A stretch of 64,000 nt of DNA from an uncultured Alphaproteobacteria bacterium (GCA_946481075.1 CAMLMC010000001.1:372001-436000); one strand, 5' to 3'; numbered from the stretch's first letter, positions 1 through 9,327 are shown. The notes: generated by a model not told the origin, from the letters alone. A program made the numbers and translations.

Positions 1-483
1 ATCTTGTGGGGCCATGTTTATTTTATCGGCGGTGTATAAAAACAAATCCGGTTCCGGCTTTCCGTGTGCCACCATCCGGGCTGAATAGACGTGATCGCCG
101 AACAATCCCTGGTATCCCGTCTTGTTCAGTTTCAAATGCAAATCCTGTGTAGGAGAACTGGAGGCCACGGCCTTGGGATGCATGACAGAGCGGACAAGCT
201 CAATCATTCCCGCTACGGAGTCCAGTTTCGTTTCAAACTCGGTATGAATGTGGGCGAGCAGGCTTTCCTTGAAATCATGGGGCAGGGGCAGGCCATGTTT
301 TTCCATGTGGTCCTTTCCCACCTCTTCAAAAAAACTTTCTTCCGACCGGCCCATGAAACGTCGGAAAAACTCGGATGTTTCATAGATAAGGCCGACTTGT
401 TCCAGAAAAAGGCGCTCGGAGGTTTTGTAAATCACCTCGCTATTCACCAAAACCCCGTCGCAATCGAAAATAATCGCTTTCAT
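1..483 (-). CDS. HAD-superfamily hydrolase, beta-phosphoglucomutase-like (3' end cut by window edge)
   Basis: This is the first 161 residues of a haloacid dehalogenase-type phosphatase or phosphomutase, a cytosolic enzyme using an aspartyl-phosphate intermediate. Read on the minus strand from the ATG at 483, it opens with MKAIIFDCDGVLVNSE, which carries the motif I DxDG (nucleophile and acid/base Asp). A capping helical region follows, then motif II (KAVASSSP) and the motif III lysine in HGKPEPD near residue 140. Motif IV (the acidic metal-binding pair) lies beyond the window. The substrate is not evident; phosphosugars, phosphoglycolate and nucleotides are all possible for this subfamily. 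It is transcribed away from the DUF1467 gene, with 69 bases between the two starts. Confidence 0.88.
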   Translation of the reverse strand, partial: MKAIIFDCDGVLVNSEVIYKTSERLFLEQVGLIYETSEFFRRFMGRSEESFFEEVGKDHMEKHGLPLPHDFKESLLAHIHTEFETKLDSVAGMIELVRSVMHPKAVASSSPTQDLHLKLNKTGYQGLFGDHVYSARMVAHGKPEPDLFLYTADKINMAPQD

Positions 484-552
484 ACCCTTTTAAATAGGGG
501 GTCTTGCCCCATTTTTCTATACAAAGAAGATTGCATTTTGTTACAAATGGCC

Positions 553-822
553 ATGAGCATATTTACCGGAATAATTCTGTATTTGATGATTTACTGGACG
601 GCGTTGTTCGCCATCCTGCCCTGGGGTAACAAGGCCGCCGAAATTCCGGAAGACGGGCAATGGGGCGGCGCGCCGATCAACCCGCGCATCAAGCAAAAAT
701 TTATAATCACAGGCTTTGTCGCGGCGGTCATTTGGCTGGTCGTTTTCATACTCATTCAAATCGATGTGATAGATTTCCGGGGCATCGCACGCCATATGGC
801 AGAAGAGGATCAGGCATTATGA
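553..822 (+). CDS. DUF1467 family small membrane protein
   Basis: A small inner-membrane protein of 89 residues with two hydrophobic segments (about residues 3-22 and 50-70) joined by a short polar stretch with PWG and PRI. The pattern matches DUF1467, a family of unknown function found mainly in Alphaproteobacteria and often placed next to proS, as here. The start is set at 553 because MSIFTGIILYL matches the usual family N terminus; an in-frame ATG at 547 is also possible and neither has a clear Shine-Dalgarno. Its stop overlaps the next start (ATGA), so it is probably translationally coupled to the exported protein and proS downstream. Confidence 0.85.
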   Translation: MSIFTGIILYLMIYWTALFAILPWGNKAAEIPEDGQWGGAPINPRIKQKFIITGFVAAVIWLVVFILIQIDVIDFRGIARHMAEEDQAL

Positions 823-1310
823 TCAAACTTGTTATCGTATTTCTATTGATGGGGATGGCTCCGGCCCTTGCCCAGCCCATAGAAAGTTCAATTCCTCCTG
901 AATGCCGTCTTCTGCCGGAACATAAGGCGGACGCAAATGTGGCGTATCAGCCGGGGGTGGATGTCCACGGGAAGGCCGTTGTGCCTGCGGATATCAACTC
1001 ACCGGCGGGATCGTCGCTCGCGAACCAAACAATTGTCGTGCCTTTGACTGTTGATCTGGCGGACCGCCTCCATGGGCAAAACATCCAAGGACTGCAACTG
1101 GACGGCAATCTGGGCTATCTCGAAATCCACCCTGACGGACGAGTCAGTCATAATGGGCAGGATTGGACGTCTCAAGTCTATGTTTTATGCGGAAAATCGC
1201 CGGTTTCTGGCGATGGACAGGCGGACGCAGATGTCATAAACTCCCCCGCACAGCAACCAGAAACGACACAGGAAAGCCATGAACAGCCCAGCCCAGCAGA
1301 AATCCAATAA
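819..1310 (+). CDS. exported protein of unknown function
   Basis: A 163-residue protein that begins with a clear Sec signal peptide (charged MIK, hydrophobic core, ALA-Q cleavage site near residue 20). The mature part has two cysteines (in PPECRLL and VLCGKS) that could form a disulfide in the periplasm, and a low-complexity Gln/Glu/Ser/Pro-rich tail. I do not recognise a family. It starts in an ATGA overlap with the DUF1467 gene, and its last 32 bases overlap the proS start in another frame, so the three genes are a tight operon. The internal repeat-free sequence and plausible signal peptide argue that it is real. Confidence 0.8.
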   Translation: MIKLVIVFLLMGMAPALAQPIESSIPPECRLLPEHKADANVAYQPGVDVHGKAVVPADINSPAGSSLANQTIVVPLTVDLADRLHGQNIQGLQLDGNLGYLEIHPDGRVSHNGQDWTSQVYVLCGKSPVSGDGQADADVINSPAQQPETTQESHEQPSPAEIQ

Positions 1311-2754
1311 CGTCAAAACGGCCATTACTCCGACACGTGCTGATGATTTTCCGGGCTGGTATCAGGAAGTGGTTCGGGCCGCCGACATGGCCGAAAATTC
1401 CGCTGTCCGCGGCTGTATGGTGATCAAGCCATATGGCTATGCCCTTTGGGAGAACATTCAGAAAAATTTCGATGCGATCATCAAGGATCTCGATGTTCAG
1501 AATGCCTACTTTCCGCTGCTTATCCCTTTAAGCTTTTTGGCCAAAGAGGCGGAGCACGTTGACGGTTTTGCCAAGGAATGCGCGGTCGTCACGCACCACC
1601 GTCTGGAGAAAGGCCCAGAAGGTGGTCTTATTCCGGCGGAATCCGCCAAACTGGAAGAGCCTCTCGTCATCCGCCCGACATCGGAAACGATCATCGGTGA
1701 TTCCATGGCGAAATGGGTGCAATCCTATCGCGATCTGCCGTTGAAGTTAAACCAGTGGTGCAACGTTCTGCGCTGGGAAATGCGCACGCGCCTGTTCCTC
1801 CGCACGGCCGAATTCCTGTGGCAGGAAGGCCATAACGCCTTCGAAACGGCGGAAGGGGCACGTGAAGATGCCTTGAAAATGGTTCATGCCTATGCGGATT
1901 TTGCCGAAGAATATCTGGCGATGCCTGTCTTCCGCGGCGAAAAGACGGCGGATGAACGTTTCCCCGGCGCGGTTGCAACATACGCGATGGAAGGGATGAT
2001 GCAGGATGGGAAGGCCTTGCAGGCCGGAACGTCCCATGACCTCGGTCAGAATTTCGCGCATTCATCGGGAATCAAGTTTCAGGGGCGGAACGGTACCGAA
2101 CAATATGCCTACACCACATCATGGGGTATATCCACGCGCCTGATCGGCGGGATGATTATGACCCACGGCGATGATGACGGCATGATCATGCCGCCGCGAG
2201 TCGCGCCTGTGCAGATTCAAATCATCCCCGTGATCCGTGATGATGCGGATGCCGCGCTGCTCGAATATTGCCGTGATATCCAGAAAAAACTCAAAGCCAT
2301 CGGCATTCGCGCCAAGGTGGATGAGAGCGAGGCCCGCACACCCGACAAAATGTGGGGCTGCGTGAAAAAGGGCGTTCCGCTGCGTGTTGAAATCGGCGGC
2401 CGTGAAATGGAGGCGGGGCAATTGACTCATGTCCGCCGCGACATGGGAAAAAACTCAAAAATGACAGTCAGTGTCGAAGAGTTTATCGGCTCTGCCCAAT
2501 CCGTACTCGATGATATCCAAAACGCTTTATTCGAACGGGCCAAGTCGTTCCGTGATGCCCATACGTTCGAGATCGATAGCCTTGCTGCCGTGAAGGACTT
2601 CTATGCATCTGGCAAAGTTGGCTGGTGTAAGATCGACACGGAATTGCTATCTGCCGCGGAATGGCCGGCCATCAAGGATGAATTCAAACTGACGACCCGT
2701 TGCATGCCCTTTGAAGATGGCGGCAAAAAGGTCCTGATTGCAAAGGCGTATTGA
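1279..2754 (+). CDS. proS: prolyl-tRNA synthetase, archaeal/eukaryotic type
   Basis: Charges tRNA-Pro with proline in the cytosol. The protein has 491 residues and class II motifs: RPTSET, a motif 2 block around RWEMRTRLFLRTAEFLWQEG, and a motif 3 region TTSWGISTRLIGG. The wording VRGCMVIKPYGYALWE, AEHVDGF and DGKALQAGTSHDLGQNF, and the C-terminal tyrosine (AKAY), are those of the archaeal/eukaryotic-type enzyme. The C-terminal zinc region keeps only two of the usual cysteines (WCK and RCMPF). Alphaproteobacteria normally carry the shorter bacterial ProRS, so this looks like replacement at the native locus, because the lolC-lolD-dnaE neighbourhood is kept. The start at 1279 has a good AGGAAAG Shine-Dalgarno. 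Confidence 0.97.
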   Translation: MNSPAQQKSNNVKTAITPTRADDFPGWYQEVVRAADMAENSAVRGCMVIKPYGYALWENIQKNFDAIIKDLDVQNAYFPLLIPLSFLAKEAEHVDGFAKECAVVTHHRLEKGPEGGLIPAESAKLEEPLVIRPTSETIIGDSMAKWVQSYRDLPLKLNQWCNVLRWEMRTRLFLRTAEFLWQEGHNAFETAEGAREDALKMVHAYADFAEEYLAMPVFRGEKTADERFPGAVATYAMEGMMQDGKALQAGTSHDLGQNFAHSSGIKFQGRNGTEQYAYTTSWGISTRLIGGMIMTHGDDDGMIMPPRVAPVQIQIIPVIRDDADAALLEYCRDIQKKLKAIGIRAKVDESEARTPDKMWGCVKKGVPLRVEIGGREMEAGQLTHVRRDMGKNSKMTVSVEEFIGSAQSVLDDIQNALFERAKSFRDAHTFEIDSLAAVKDFYASGKVGWCKIDTELLSAAEWPAIKDEFKLTTRCMPFEDGGKKVLIAKAY

Positions 2755-2757
2755 TCC

Positions 2758-4002
2758 ATGGCGTTTTCCCCTTTTGAACGGATGATGGCGTGGCGATATC
2801 TTCGTGCCCGTAAGGCCGAAGGGTTCGTGTCCGTCATCGCCGGTTTTTCATTCCTTGGTATTATGTTGGGCGTGGCGACGCTGATAATCGTTATGTCGGT
2901 CATGAACGGTTTTCGCGAAGAATTGGTCGGGCGTATTCTTGGCCTGAATGGTCACCTCAATATCTATGCCTCCAATGGGCCGCTCTATGATTACTTGGGC
3001 ATGGTGGACCGCCTTGAAAACGTAGCCGGGGTTCAAAGCGTACGCCCGATGATAGAGGGGCAAGTGCTTGTCTCCGCCAATGGTGCATCGAACGGGGCGA
3101 TGGTGCGCGGTTTTGCCCGCGAGGATTTTGCGACCAAGCCTATTTTGTCCGACAGCATTCAGGCAGGATATTTAAGCGATTTCGATGGGAACGGCGTTGC
3201 CATCGGTTCGACGATGGCCGATAACCTCGATTTGCGCCTTGGTGACACCATTACGATTGTCTCACCAAAAGGCAAAGCCTCACCGTTTGGCACCATTCCG
3301 CGTTCGGGGGCATACAAAGTTGCGCTGATATTCGATGTCGGAATGTATGAATATAACAGTGGTTTCGTGTTTATGCCGCTAGAGTCCGCGCAGAAGTTTT
3401 TCCAGATGAATGACTCCGTCAACACCTTGGAAGTGATGATTGACAGCCCGAACAACATTGACCGCGTAAAGCAGAGTATCCGCAGTGCGATTGGCAACGA
3501 AGGGCGGTTGTATGATTGGCGCGATTCCAACAAATCCTTCATCAATGCCCTGAATGTGGAACGCAATGTGATGTTCCTGATTTTGACACTGATTATGATT
3601 GTCGCGGCGTTCAATATTATTTCCAGTATGATCATGCTGGTAAAGGACAAGGGCAAGGATATCGCGATTATGCGCACCATGGGCGCGACGCGCGGCATGA
3701 TGCTTCGCATTTTTATCCTGACGGGGGCCAGCATCGGTTTTGCCGGCACCTTTGTAGGGGCGATCATCGGAATCGCCTTTGCCACCAATATTGAATCGAT
3801 CCGGCGTTTCCTCGAGAATATGACGAATACCGAATTGTTCGCGGAGGAGATTTATTTCCTGTCCAAACTGCCTGCGATCGTCGAATGGAATGAAGTCCTG
3901 CTCGTGATCGGTATGGCATTGTTCCTGTCGATTGCCGCGACCCTGTATCCCGCGTGGCGCGCTTCGCGCCTCGACCCTGTGGAGGCTTTGCGCTATGAGT
4001 GA
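2758..4002 (+). CDS. lolC: lipoprotein-releasing ABC transporter permease, LolC/LolE family
   Basis: Inner-membrane subunit of the Lol complex, which extracts mature lipoproteins from the inner membrane and hands them to LolA. The 414-residue protein has the family layout: an N-terminal transmembrane segment at about residues 24-48 (SVIAGFSFLGIMLGVATLI), a large periplasmic domain to about residue 265, and three C-terminal membrane segments ending in LYPAWRASRLDPVEALRYE, the typical FtsX-type end. Only one LolC/E-type gene is present beside lolD, so it may work as a homodimer, as in many non-enteric proteobacteria (inference). It lies 3 bases after proS and overlaps lolD by 8 bases. Confidence 0.95.
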   Translation: MAFSPFERMMAWRYLRARKAEGFVSVIAGFSFLGIMLGVATLIIVMSVMNGFREELVGRILGLNGHLNIYASNGPLYDYLGMVDRLENVAGVQSVRPMIEGQVLVSANGASNGAMVRGFAREDFATKPILSDSIQAGYLSDFDGNGVAIGSTMADNLDLRLGDTITIVSPKGKASPFGTIPRSGAYKVALIFDVGMYEYNSGFVFMPLESAQKFFQMNDSVNTLEVMIDSPNNIDRVKQSIRSAIGNEGRLYDWRDSNKSFINALNVERNVMFLILTLIMIVAAFNIISSMIMLVKDKGKDIAIMRTMGATRGMMLRIFILTGASIGFAGTFVGAIIGIAFATNIESIRRFLENMTNTELFAEEIYFLSKLPAIVEWNEVLLVIGMALFLSIAATLYPAWRASRLDPVEALRYE

Positions 4003-4675
4003 TATTCTTTTAAAAACCGAAAACCTGACGCGGGTCTATCATCAGGGCGGCGAAAATCTGACGGTTCTTCATAACGCCGATATCGAAATTAAGGCGGGCG
4101 AAATCGTCGCGCTCGTGGGGCCCAGCGGGTCTGGCAAATCCACATTGTTGCAAATGGCAGGGCTTCTGGATAAGCCAAGTTCTGGCAAGATCATTCTTGC
4201 GGGGCAGGATGCAACCAATGTGAGCGATGACCGCCGTACGGCCTTGCGCAATCAATTCATCGGTTTTGTCTATCAGTTCCATTATCTGCTTCCCGAATTT
4301 ACCGCCCTTGAAAATGTGGTGATACCGCAAATGATCGCAGGTAAAGACAAAGACGTTGCGGAAGAACGCGCAAAGGAACTTTTGACCACGCTCAAACTCG
4401 ATCATCGTCTCGAACATCGCCCGGCGCGTTTGTCGGGCGGGGAACAGCAGCGCGTGGCGATTGCCCGTGCACTGGCCAACAGTCCGCGTCTTTTGCTGGC
4501 GGATGAGCCGACCGGCAACCTCGACCCCGAAACATCGGACGGCGTGTTCGATATGTTGACCCAGCTTGTGCGGAATGCCGGTATCGGCGCCTTGATAGCA
4601 ACCCACAACATGGACCTTGCAGAGCGTATGGACCGCATTCTGGAGCTAAAAGCCGGGCGAATCCTGTCGTATTGA
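3995..4675 (+). CDS. lolD: lipoprotein-releasing system ATP-binding protein LolD
   Basis: ATPase of the Lol lipoprotein export complex, 226 residues, of the MacB/LolD subgroup of ABC proteins. Visible motifs are Walker A (GPSGSGKST), a Q-loop (VYQFHYLLPEF), the signature LSGGEQQRVAIARAL, Walker B with the catalytic Glu (LLLADEPTGNLD) and the H-loop (IATHNMDLAERM). The start at 3995 (MSDILLKTENLTR) is favoured because it overlaps the lolC stop by 8 bases and matches family length. LolD couples ATP hydrolysis in the cytoplasm to lipoprotein release by the LolC-type permease. Confidence 0.96.
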   Translation: MSDILLKTENLTRVYHQGGENLTVLHNADIEIKAGEIVALVGPSGSGKSTLLQMAGLLDKPSSGKIILAGQDATNVSDDRRTALRNQFIGFVYQFHYLLPEFTALENVVIPQMIAGKDKDVAEERAKELLTTLKLDHRLEHRPARLSGGEQQRVAIARALANSPRLLLADEPTGNLDPETSDGVFDMLTQLVRNAGIGALIATHNMDLAERMDRILELKAGRILSY

Positions 4676-4733
4676 TCGGGATTTTAACCTTTAGCGTCTT
4701 TCCTTTGGCGTCCCTCGTTTGCTAAGGTGGGGC

Positions 4734-7700
4734 ATGTCCTCCGAAGAGCCCTTTATCCATCTGCATGTGCACTCGGCCTATTCTTTGGCCGAAGGGGCGA
4801 TCCGTGTCAAAGATCTGATCAAACGCTGCAAACTCAACAACATGCCTGCGGTGGCGATTACGGACACGAACAATTTGTTCGGCGCGCTCGAATTCGCGCT
4901 CGCGGCGCAGGATGAAGGCGTGCAACCGATCATTGGCTGTCAGATCAGCCTTGAAGACGGAAAACAAATCGTTTTGCTCGTCCAATCGCAAACCGGCTAT
5001 CTCAATCTTTCCAAACTTGTCAGCGATGGCTACATGAATGGTGCCGGTGGAAAAGATTTTGTTGTGTCTTATGACGCAGTCGCCGCCGTTGCGGACGGAT
5101 TGATTTGCTTATCGGGGGGTAATATCAATGGGGTCAGCGAGGAAGTACGCCTGCAATTTCTTAAAGATGCTTTTGGCGACCGGTTCTATATCGAACTCCA
5201 ACGCCATGATGATCCCCGTGAAGACGCCATAGAACCTGCGCTCATCGATTTCGCCTATCGCGAGAATGTACCGCTGGTCGCGACCAATGATTGCTATTTC
5301 GCGGACCCTAAAATGCACGAGGCGCATGACGCGCTGCTCTGCATTGCCGAAGGGCGCTATATTTCGGAACTGGATCGCCGCAGGGCGACAAAACACCATT
5401 TCTTCAAATCATCCGAAGACATGGAAAAAATGTTTGCGGATATTCCGGAAGCCATCATCAACACGCGCGTCATAGCGAAACGTTGCCATTTCCTTCTGAA
5501 ATCCATTAAGCCCATCCTGCCGCCATTCGAAACGGAAAGCGGATTAGGTGAAGTGGAGGAGCTGCGCCGTCAGGCGAAAGAGGGCCTTCAATGGCGTCTC
5601 GATAATTACGTCGCCGATGATATCGATAAACAACCCTATTGGGACCGTCTTGATTTCGAACTTGGTACGATCGAGAAGATGGGATTCCCGGGATATTTCC
5701 TCATCGTTTCCGACTTTATCAAATGGGCGAAGGATCACGGTATTCCGGTGGGGCCGGGCCGTGGATCGGGTGCGGGGTCCGTTGTCGCATGGGCGCTCAA
5801 AATCACCGACCTTGATCCGCTGCAATTCAATCTTCTGTTCGAACGGTTCCTGAATCCCGAACGGGTTTCCATGCCGGACTTCGACGTGGACTTCTGTCAG
5901 GACCGCCGCGATGAAGTGATCAATTACGTGCAGGATCGTTACGGGCGCGACCGCGTGGCGCAGATTATCACCTTTGGTAAGCTTCAGGCCCGCAACACGG
6001 TGCGCGATGTCGGCCGCGTCTTGCAAATGCCATACGGGCAGGTTGACCGCATTGCCAAGATGATCCCCAACAATCCGGCAAACCCCGTGACGTTGCAGGA
6101 GGCGCTTGATGGCGATCCGGATTTGCGCCTTGAAATCGGCAAGGAAGAAACCAGCCAGAAACTGATTGAAATCGCGCTGCAACTCGAAGGGCTTTACCGC
6201 CATGCGGGAACGCACGCGGCAGGTGTTGTTATTTCCGACCGCCCTTTGCATGAATTGACACCGGTCTATCGCGACCCGCGCTCCGACATGCCCGTAACGC
6301 AGTTTAACATGAAATATGTTGAACAGGCGGGGCTTGTGAAGTTCGACTTCCTTGGCCTGAAAACCCTGACCGTCGTTCAAAAGACGCTTGAGTATGTCAA
6401 GCAAAGAACAGGCGAAGATATCGATATCCTGCAAATCCCGCTCGATGATGCAGGCGCGTATGAAATGATTTCGCGCGGTGAATCGACCGGCGTGTTCCAG
6501 CTTGAAAGTTCAGGCATGAAAGACACGCTGCGAAAAATGAAGCCGAACAGGTTTGAAGACATCATCGCGCTTGTTTCGCTTTATCGTCCGGGACCTATGG
6601 ACAATATTCCGACCTACGTCGCCGTGAAAGACGGACTACAGGAAGCAGATTATCTTCACCCGAAATTGCGTCCGATGTTGGAAGAGACCTACGGCATCAT
6701 GGTGTATCAGGAGCAGGTGATGCAGGCCGCGCAGATTTTGTCCGGCTATACGCTTGGCGGCGCGGATTTGCTTCGCCGGGCCATGGGGAAAAAGATCAAG
6801 GAGGAAATGGACAAACAGCAACAGATGTTTGTCGAAGGCGCCGCCACGCATTCCAATGTGCCGCCCGAACAGGCGGCGGCCATCTTTGTCCAGATTGAAA
6901 AATTCGCAGGATACGGGTTCAACAAATCACACGCCGCGGCCTATGCTCTCGTCGCCTATCAAACCGCGTGGCTCAAATCGAATTACCCGGTTGAATTCAT
7001 GGCCGCGCTGATGACGCTTGACTACGGCAACACCGATAAGCTCGCGATCTTCAAGCAGGAATGCCAACGGATGGAAATTCCTGTTCTCCCGCCGAACATC
7101 AATGAATCCGGTGTAATGTTTGAAGTTCGTGATGGCTCTATTCTTTATGCTCTCGCGGCGCTCAAAGGCGTTGGCCATGGCGCGATGGAAAAAATTGTCG
7201 GCGAACGCAACAGCAATGGCAAGTTCAGGGATTTTAAAGATTTCATCAACCGTCTTGATGCGAAGGTGATGAACAAGAAATCATTCGAACAGCTAATCTG
7301 CGCCGGCGCCTTCGACACGCTCTATCCCAAACGGGCAGAACTGCATGAGAATATGGAAGCGCTGCTTCGCCATGTTCAGACACAGGCGGAAGAGCGGGAG
7401 AGTGGACAGGTCAGCCTCTTTGGCGATGCGGGAAGCGGTAACGCCGAATTACCGCCCATGAAGGACGTGCAGGAATGGGACCCGCTTGAAAAGCTGCGCT
7501 ATGAATTCGACGCCGTTGGTTTTTATTTGTCGGCGCATCCGCTGGATACAAAAGTGGCCCAGCTTGAGAAAATGAAGATTGTGCCGTTCTCGCGCCTTGC
7601 CGATGAACTGGACCGCAAGCCGACAAACCGTGTGCAAATGGCCGGTATCCTCATCAAAAAAGTCGAAAAGGTTTCCGCCAAGTCGGGCAACAAATTCGCC

Positions 7701-8111
7701 TTTTTGCAAATGTCGGATGCGACCGGCGTGTATGAGGTGATGATTTTTTCCGAAACGCTATCACGCTCACGATCTTTCCTGGAGCCTGGAACGGCGCTGC
7801 TGCTCACTGTTGATGCGGATACGAAGGATGAACAGATCAGGCTGCTCGGCCAGATTATCAATCCGCTTGATGAAACTTTGGCCGAGAAACTTTCCGAGCT
7901 TGCAGTGCATATCGACGCAGCGGCACCGGCGGCCAAAATCAAGGAATTGATTTCGGTCGAGGGGCAGGGGAATGTCAAGGTCACCGTCTATGCCTATATG
8001 GACGGCGGGGAGGTCGCCGAGCTCAAGGTCAAGGGGCGTTGGTCGATGTCGCCAGCCGCCATCAATGCCATCCGCGCCACGCCGGGCGTAATCCGCATTG
8101 CGGAGCGATAG
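4734..8111 (+). CDS. dnaE: DNA polymerase III alpha subunit, DnaE1 type
   Basis: Catalytic subunit of the replicative polymerase holoenzyme, 1125 residues. The N-terminal PHP domain begins HLHVHSAYSLAEGAI. The C-family polymerase core follows, with the catalytic aspartates in MPDFDVDFCQDRR, the PGRGSGAGSVV loop and RPGPMDNIP. The tandem helix-hairpin-helix region is near residue 810-870 and a C-terminal OB-fold (MAGILIKKVEKVSAKSG) precedes the tau-binding tail. The ATG at 4734 has AAGGTGGG just upstream; a TTG at 4719 is less likely. The gene follows lolD by 58 bases, the usual alphaproteobacterial order. No proofreading exonuclease domain is fused. Confidence 0.98.
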   Translation: MSSEEPFIHLHVHSAYSLAEGAIRVKDLIKRCKLNNMPAVAITDTNNLFGALEFALAAQDEGVQPIIGCQISLEDGKQIVLLVQSQTGYLNLSKLVSDGYMNGAGGKDFVVSYDAVAAVADGLICLSGGNINGVSEEVRLQFLKDAFGDRFYIELQRHDDPREDAIEPALIDFAYRENVPLVATNDCYFADPKMHEAHDALLCIAEGRYISELDRRRATKHHFFKSSEDMEKMFADIPEAIINTRVIAKRCHFLLKSIKPILPPFETESGLGEVEELRRQAKEGLQWRLDNYVADDIDKQPYWDRLDFELGTIEKMGFPGYFLIVSDFIKWAKDHGIPVGPGRGSGAGSVVAWALKITDLDPLQFNLLFERFLNPERVSMPDFDVDFCQDRRDEVINYVQDRYGRDRVAQIITFGKLQARNTVRDVGRVLQMPYGQVDRIAKMIPNNPANPVTLQEALDGDPDLRLEIGKEETSQKLIEIALQLEGLYRHAGTHAAGVVISDRPLHELTPVYRDPRSDMPVTQFNMKYVEQAGLVKFDFLGLKTLTVVQKTLEYVKQRTGEDIDILQIPLDDAGAYEMISRGESTGVFQLESSGMKDTLRKMKPNRFEDIIALVSLYRPGPMDNIPTYVAVKDGLQEADYLHPKLRPMLEETYGIMVYQEQVMQAAQILSGYTLGGADLLRRAMGKKIKEEMDKQQQMFVEGAATHSNVPPEQAAAIFVQIEKFAGYGFNKSHAAAYALVAYQTAWLKSNYPVEFMAALMTLDYGNTDKLAIFKQECQRMEIPVLPPNINESGVMFEVRDGSILYALAALKGVGHGAMEKIVGERNSNGKFRDFKDFINRLDAKVMNKKSFEQLICAGAFDTLYPKRAELHENMEALLRHVQTQAEERESGQVSLFGDAGSGNAELPPMKDVQEWDPLEKLRYEFDAVGFYLSAHPLDTKVAQLEKMKIVPFSRLADELDRKPTNRVQMAGILIKKVEKVSAKSGNKFAFLQMSDATGVYEVMIFSETLSRSRSFLEPGTALLLTVDADTKDEQIRLLGQIINPLDETLAEKLSELAVHIDAAAPAAKIKELISVEGQGNVKVTVYAYMDGGEVAELKVKGRWSMSPAAINAIRATPGVIRIAER

Positions 8112-8114
8112 ATA

Positions 8115-8315
8115 TTACTCTCCGAATGTTCTATCAATTCTAAGAGGGCTTCCCACAGGCTGGACGGGAGCAAATTTATCAATTGGGGATTGTTGCCGCT
8201 CATGACGCGGTATTTCCCTTAAATCAAAGACGGCCAAACCAAAAGTTCTCGATGTCCCTGCCATATCAAGAATACCTTCTTTTCTGGCCAGATTTACACG
8301 TTCATCCAGTGTCAT
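8115..8315 (-). CDS. small protein of unknown function
   Basis: A 66-residue charged protein (begins MTLDERVNLARKEGILD, ends RIDRTFGE) on the minus strand between dnaE and rpsB. I do not recognise it, and no signal peptide or membrane segment is seen. Support for it being real is the good Shine-Dalgarno AGAGGT seven bases before the ATG and a strong promoter (TTGACA, 17-base spacer, TATCTT) whose predicted start lies about 20 bases upstream of the ATG. It is convergent with dnaE, its stop being 3 bases past the dnaE stop, and divergent from rpsB. Amino-acid composition is normal for a soluble protein. Confidence 0.6.
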   Translation of the reverse strand: MTLDERVNLARKEGILDMAGTSRTFGLAVFDLREIPRHERQQSPIDKFAPVQPVGSPLRIDRTFGE

Positions 8316-8341
8316 GCTCGTTACCTCTTATTTTTTTAAGT

Positions 8342-8370
8342 AAGATAAAGCATTGTCTATATTATGTCAA
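8342..8370 (-). promoter_or_regulatory. sigma-70 promoter of the 66-residue gene
   Basis: On the minus strand a perfect -35 TTGACA (8370-8365) is followed after exactly 17 bases by TATCTT (8347-8342), 5 of 6 matches to the -10 consensus at the important positions. It points at the small gene 8115-8315 and predicts a short leader of roughly 20 bases. Confidence 0.7.
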
Positions 8371-8530
8371 TTAAAAGTGAGAAATTCCCTTGATTTCCGC
8401 GTATAATATTGGCATATAACCCCCAATTGTAAATTCACAGGCAAGTTCCTTACCCGGTGTTTTTGATCTAACCCATTGAAAAACCAAGGCTTGCCGAGGA
8501 TATAACCGGTACTTAAAAGGAGAACCACCT

Positions 8531-9316
8531 ATGGCTATGCCATCTTTTACCATGCGCCAATTGCTCGAAGCAGGCGTACATTTCGGTCACCACACACGCC
8601 GCTGGAACCCACAAATGCGCCAGTACATCTTTGGTGTACGTAACGGCATCCACATTCTCGACCTGCAACAAACCGTTCCTATGCTGAACACATCGCTGAA
8701 AGCGATCCGCGACATCGTGGCAAATGGTGGCCGCGTTCTGTTCGTGGGCACAAAGCGCCAAGCACAGGACAAAGTTGCCGAAACGGCAAAACGCTGCGGC
8801 CAATACTACGTCAACCACCGCTGGCTCGGCGGCATGATGACGAACTGGAAAACGATTTCCGTGTCGATCAACCGTCTGCGCGAAGTTGAACAGACACTGG
8901 CAAGCCCGCAAGGCCTGACCAAGAAGGAAGTCCTGATGCTGACGCGCGAGCGCGACAAGCTGGAACTATCCCTCGGCGGGATCAAGGAAATGGGCGGCCA
9001 GCCGGACGCGATGTTCATCATCGACGTCAACAAGGACGACCTTGCCGTTGAGGAAGCGAACAAGCTCGGCATTCCGGTTTTCGCGATCCTCGATTCCAAC
9101 TCATCTCCGCTTGGCGTTGACTACCCGATCCCGGGCAATGACGACGCTTTGCGCGCGATCGAGCTGTATTGCGATTTGGTTGCCGAAGCTATTCTCGATG
9201 GCCTGCAAGCCGAACTCGGCAAATCCGGCAAGGATATCGGCGCCGCCACCAATGTCGAAGTGACATTGCCGGAAGCGTCTGCAGAAGAGCCAGCCGCAAA
9301 GGTCGCGAACGCATAA
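8531..9316 (+). CDS. rpsB: 30S ribosomal protein S2
   Basis: Ribosomal protein S2, 261 residues, which joins the small subunit late in assembly. The sequence shows the family hallmarks near the N terminus ([30 protein letters not shown]) and the [12 protein letters not shown] block. The C terminus has an extra Ala/Glu-rich tail of about 30 residues, as in many alphaproteobacteria. A good AAAAGGAG ribosome-binding site precedes the ATG. The 5' leader from 8371 to 8530 could hold the promoter (TTGAAA at 8477 with GATATA at 8500, 17-base spacing, weak evidence). It is followed by tsf, separated by a palindromic repeat element. Confidence 0.98.
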   Translation: MAMPSFTMRQLLEAGVHFGHHTRRWNPQMRQYIFGVRNGIHILDLQQTVPMLNTSLKAIRDIVANGGRVLFVGTKRQAQDKVAETAKRCGQYYVNHRWLGGMMTNWKTISVSINRLREVEQTLASPQGLTKKEVLMLTRERDKLELSLGGIKEMGGQPDAMFIIDVNKDDLAVEEANKLGIPVFAILDSNSSPLGVDYPIPGNDDALRAIELYCDLVAEAILDGLQAELGKSGKDIGAATNVEVTLPEASAEEPAAKVANA

Positions 9317-9327
9317 TTCAATCACAC

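Noticed and set aside
91..822. Plus-strand open frame of 243 codons over the HAD gene
   Set aside because: The first 150 codons are antisense to the minus-strand HAD hydrolase, whose motifs are clear; only the part from 553 is a real gene (DUF1467).
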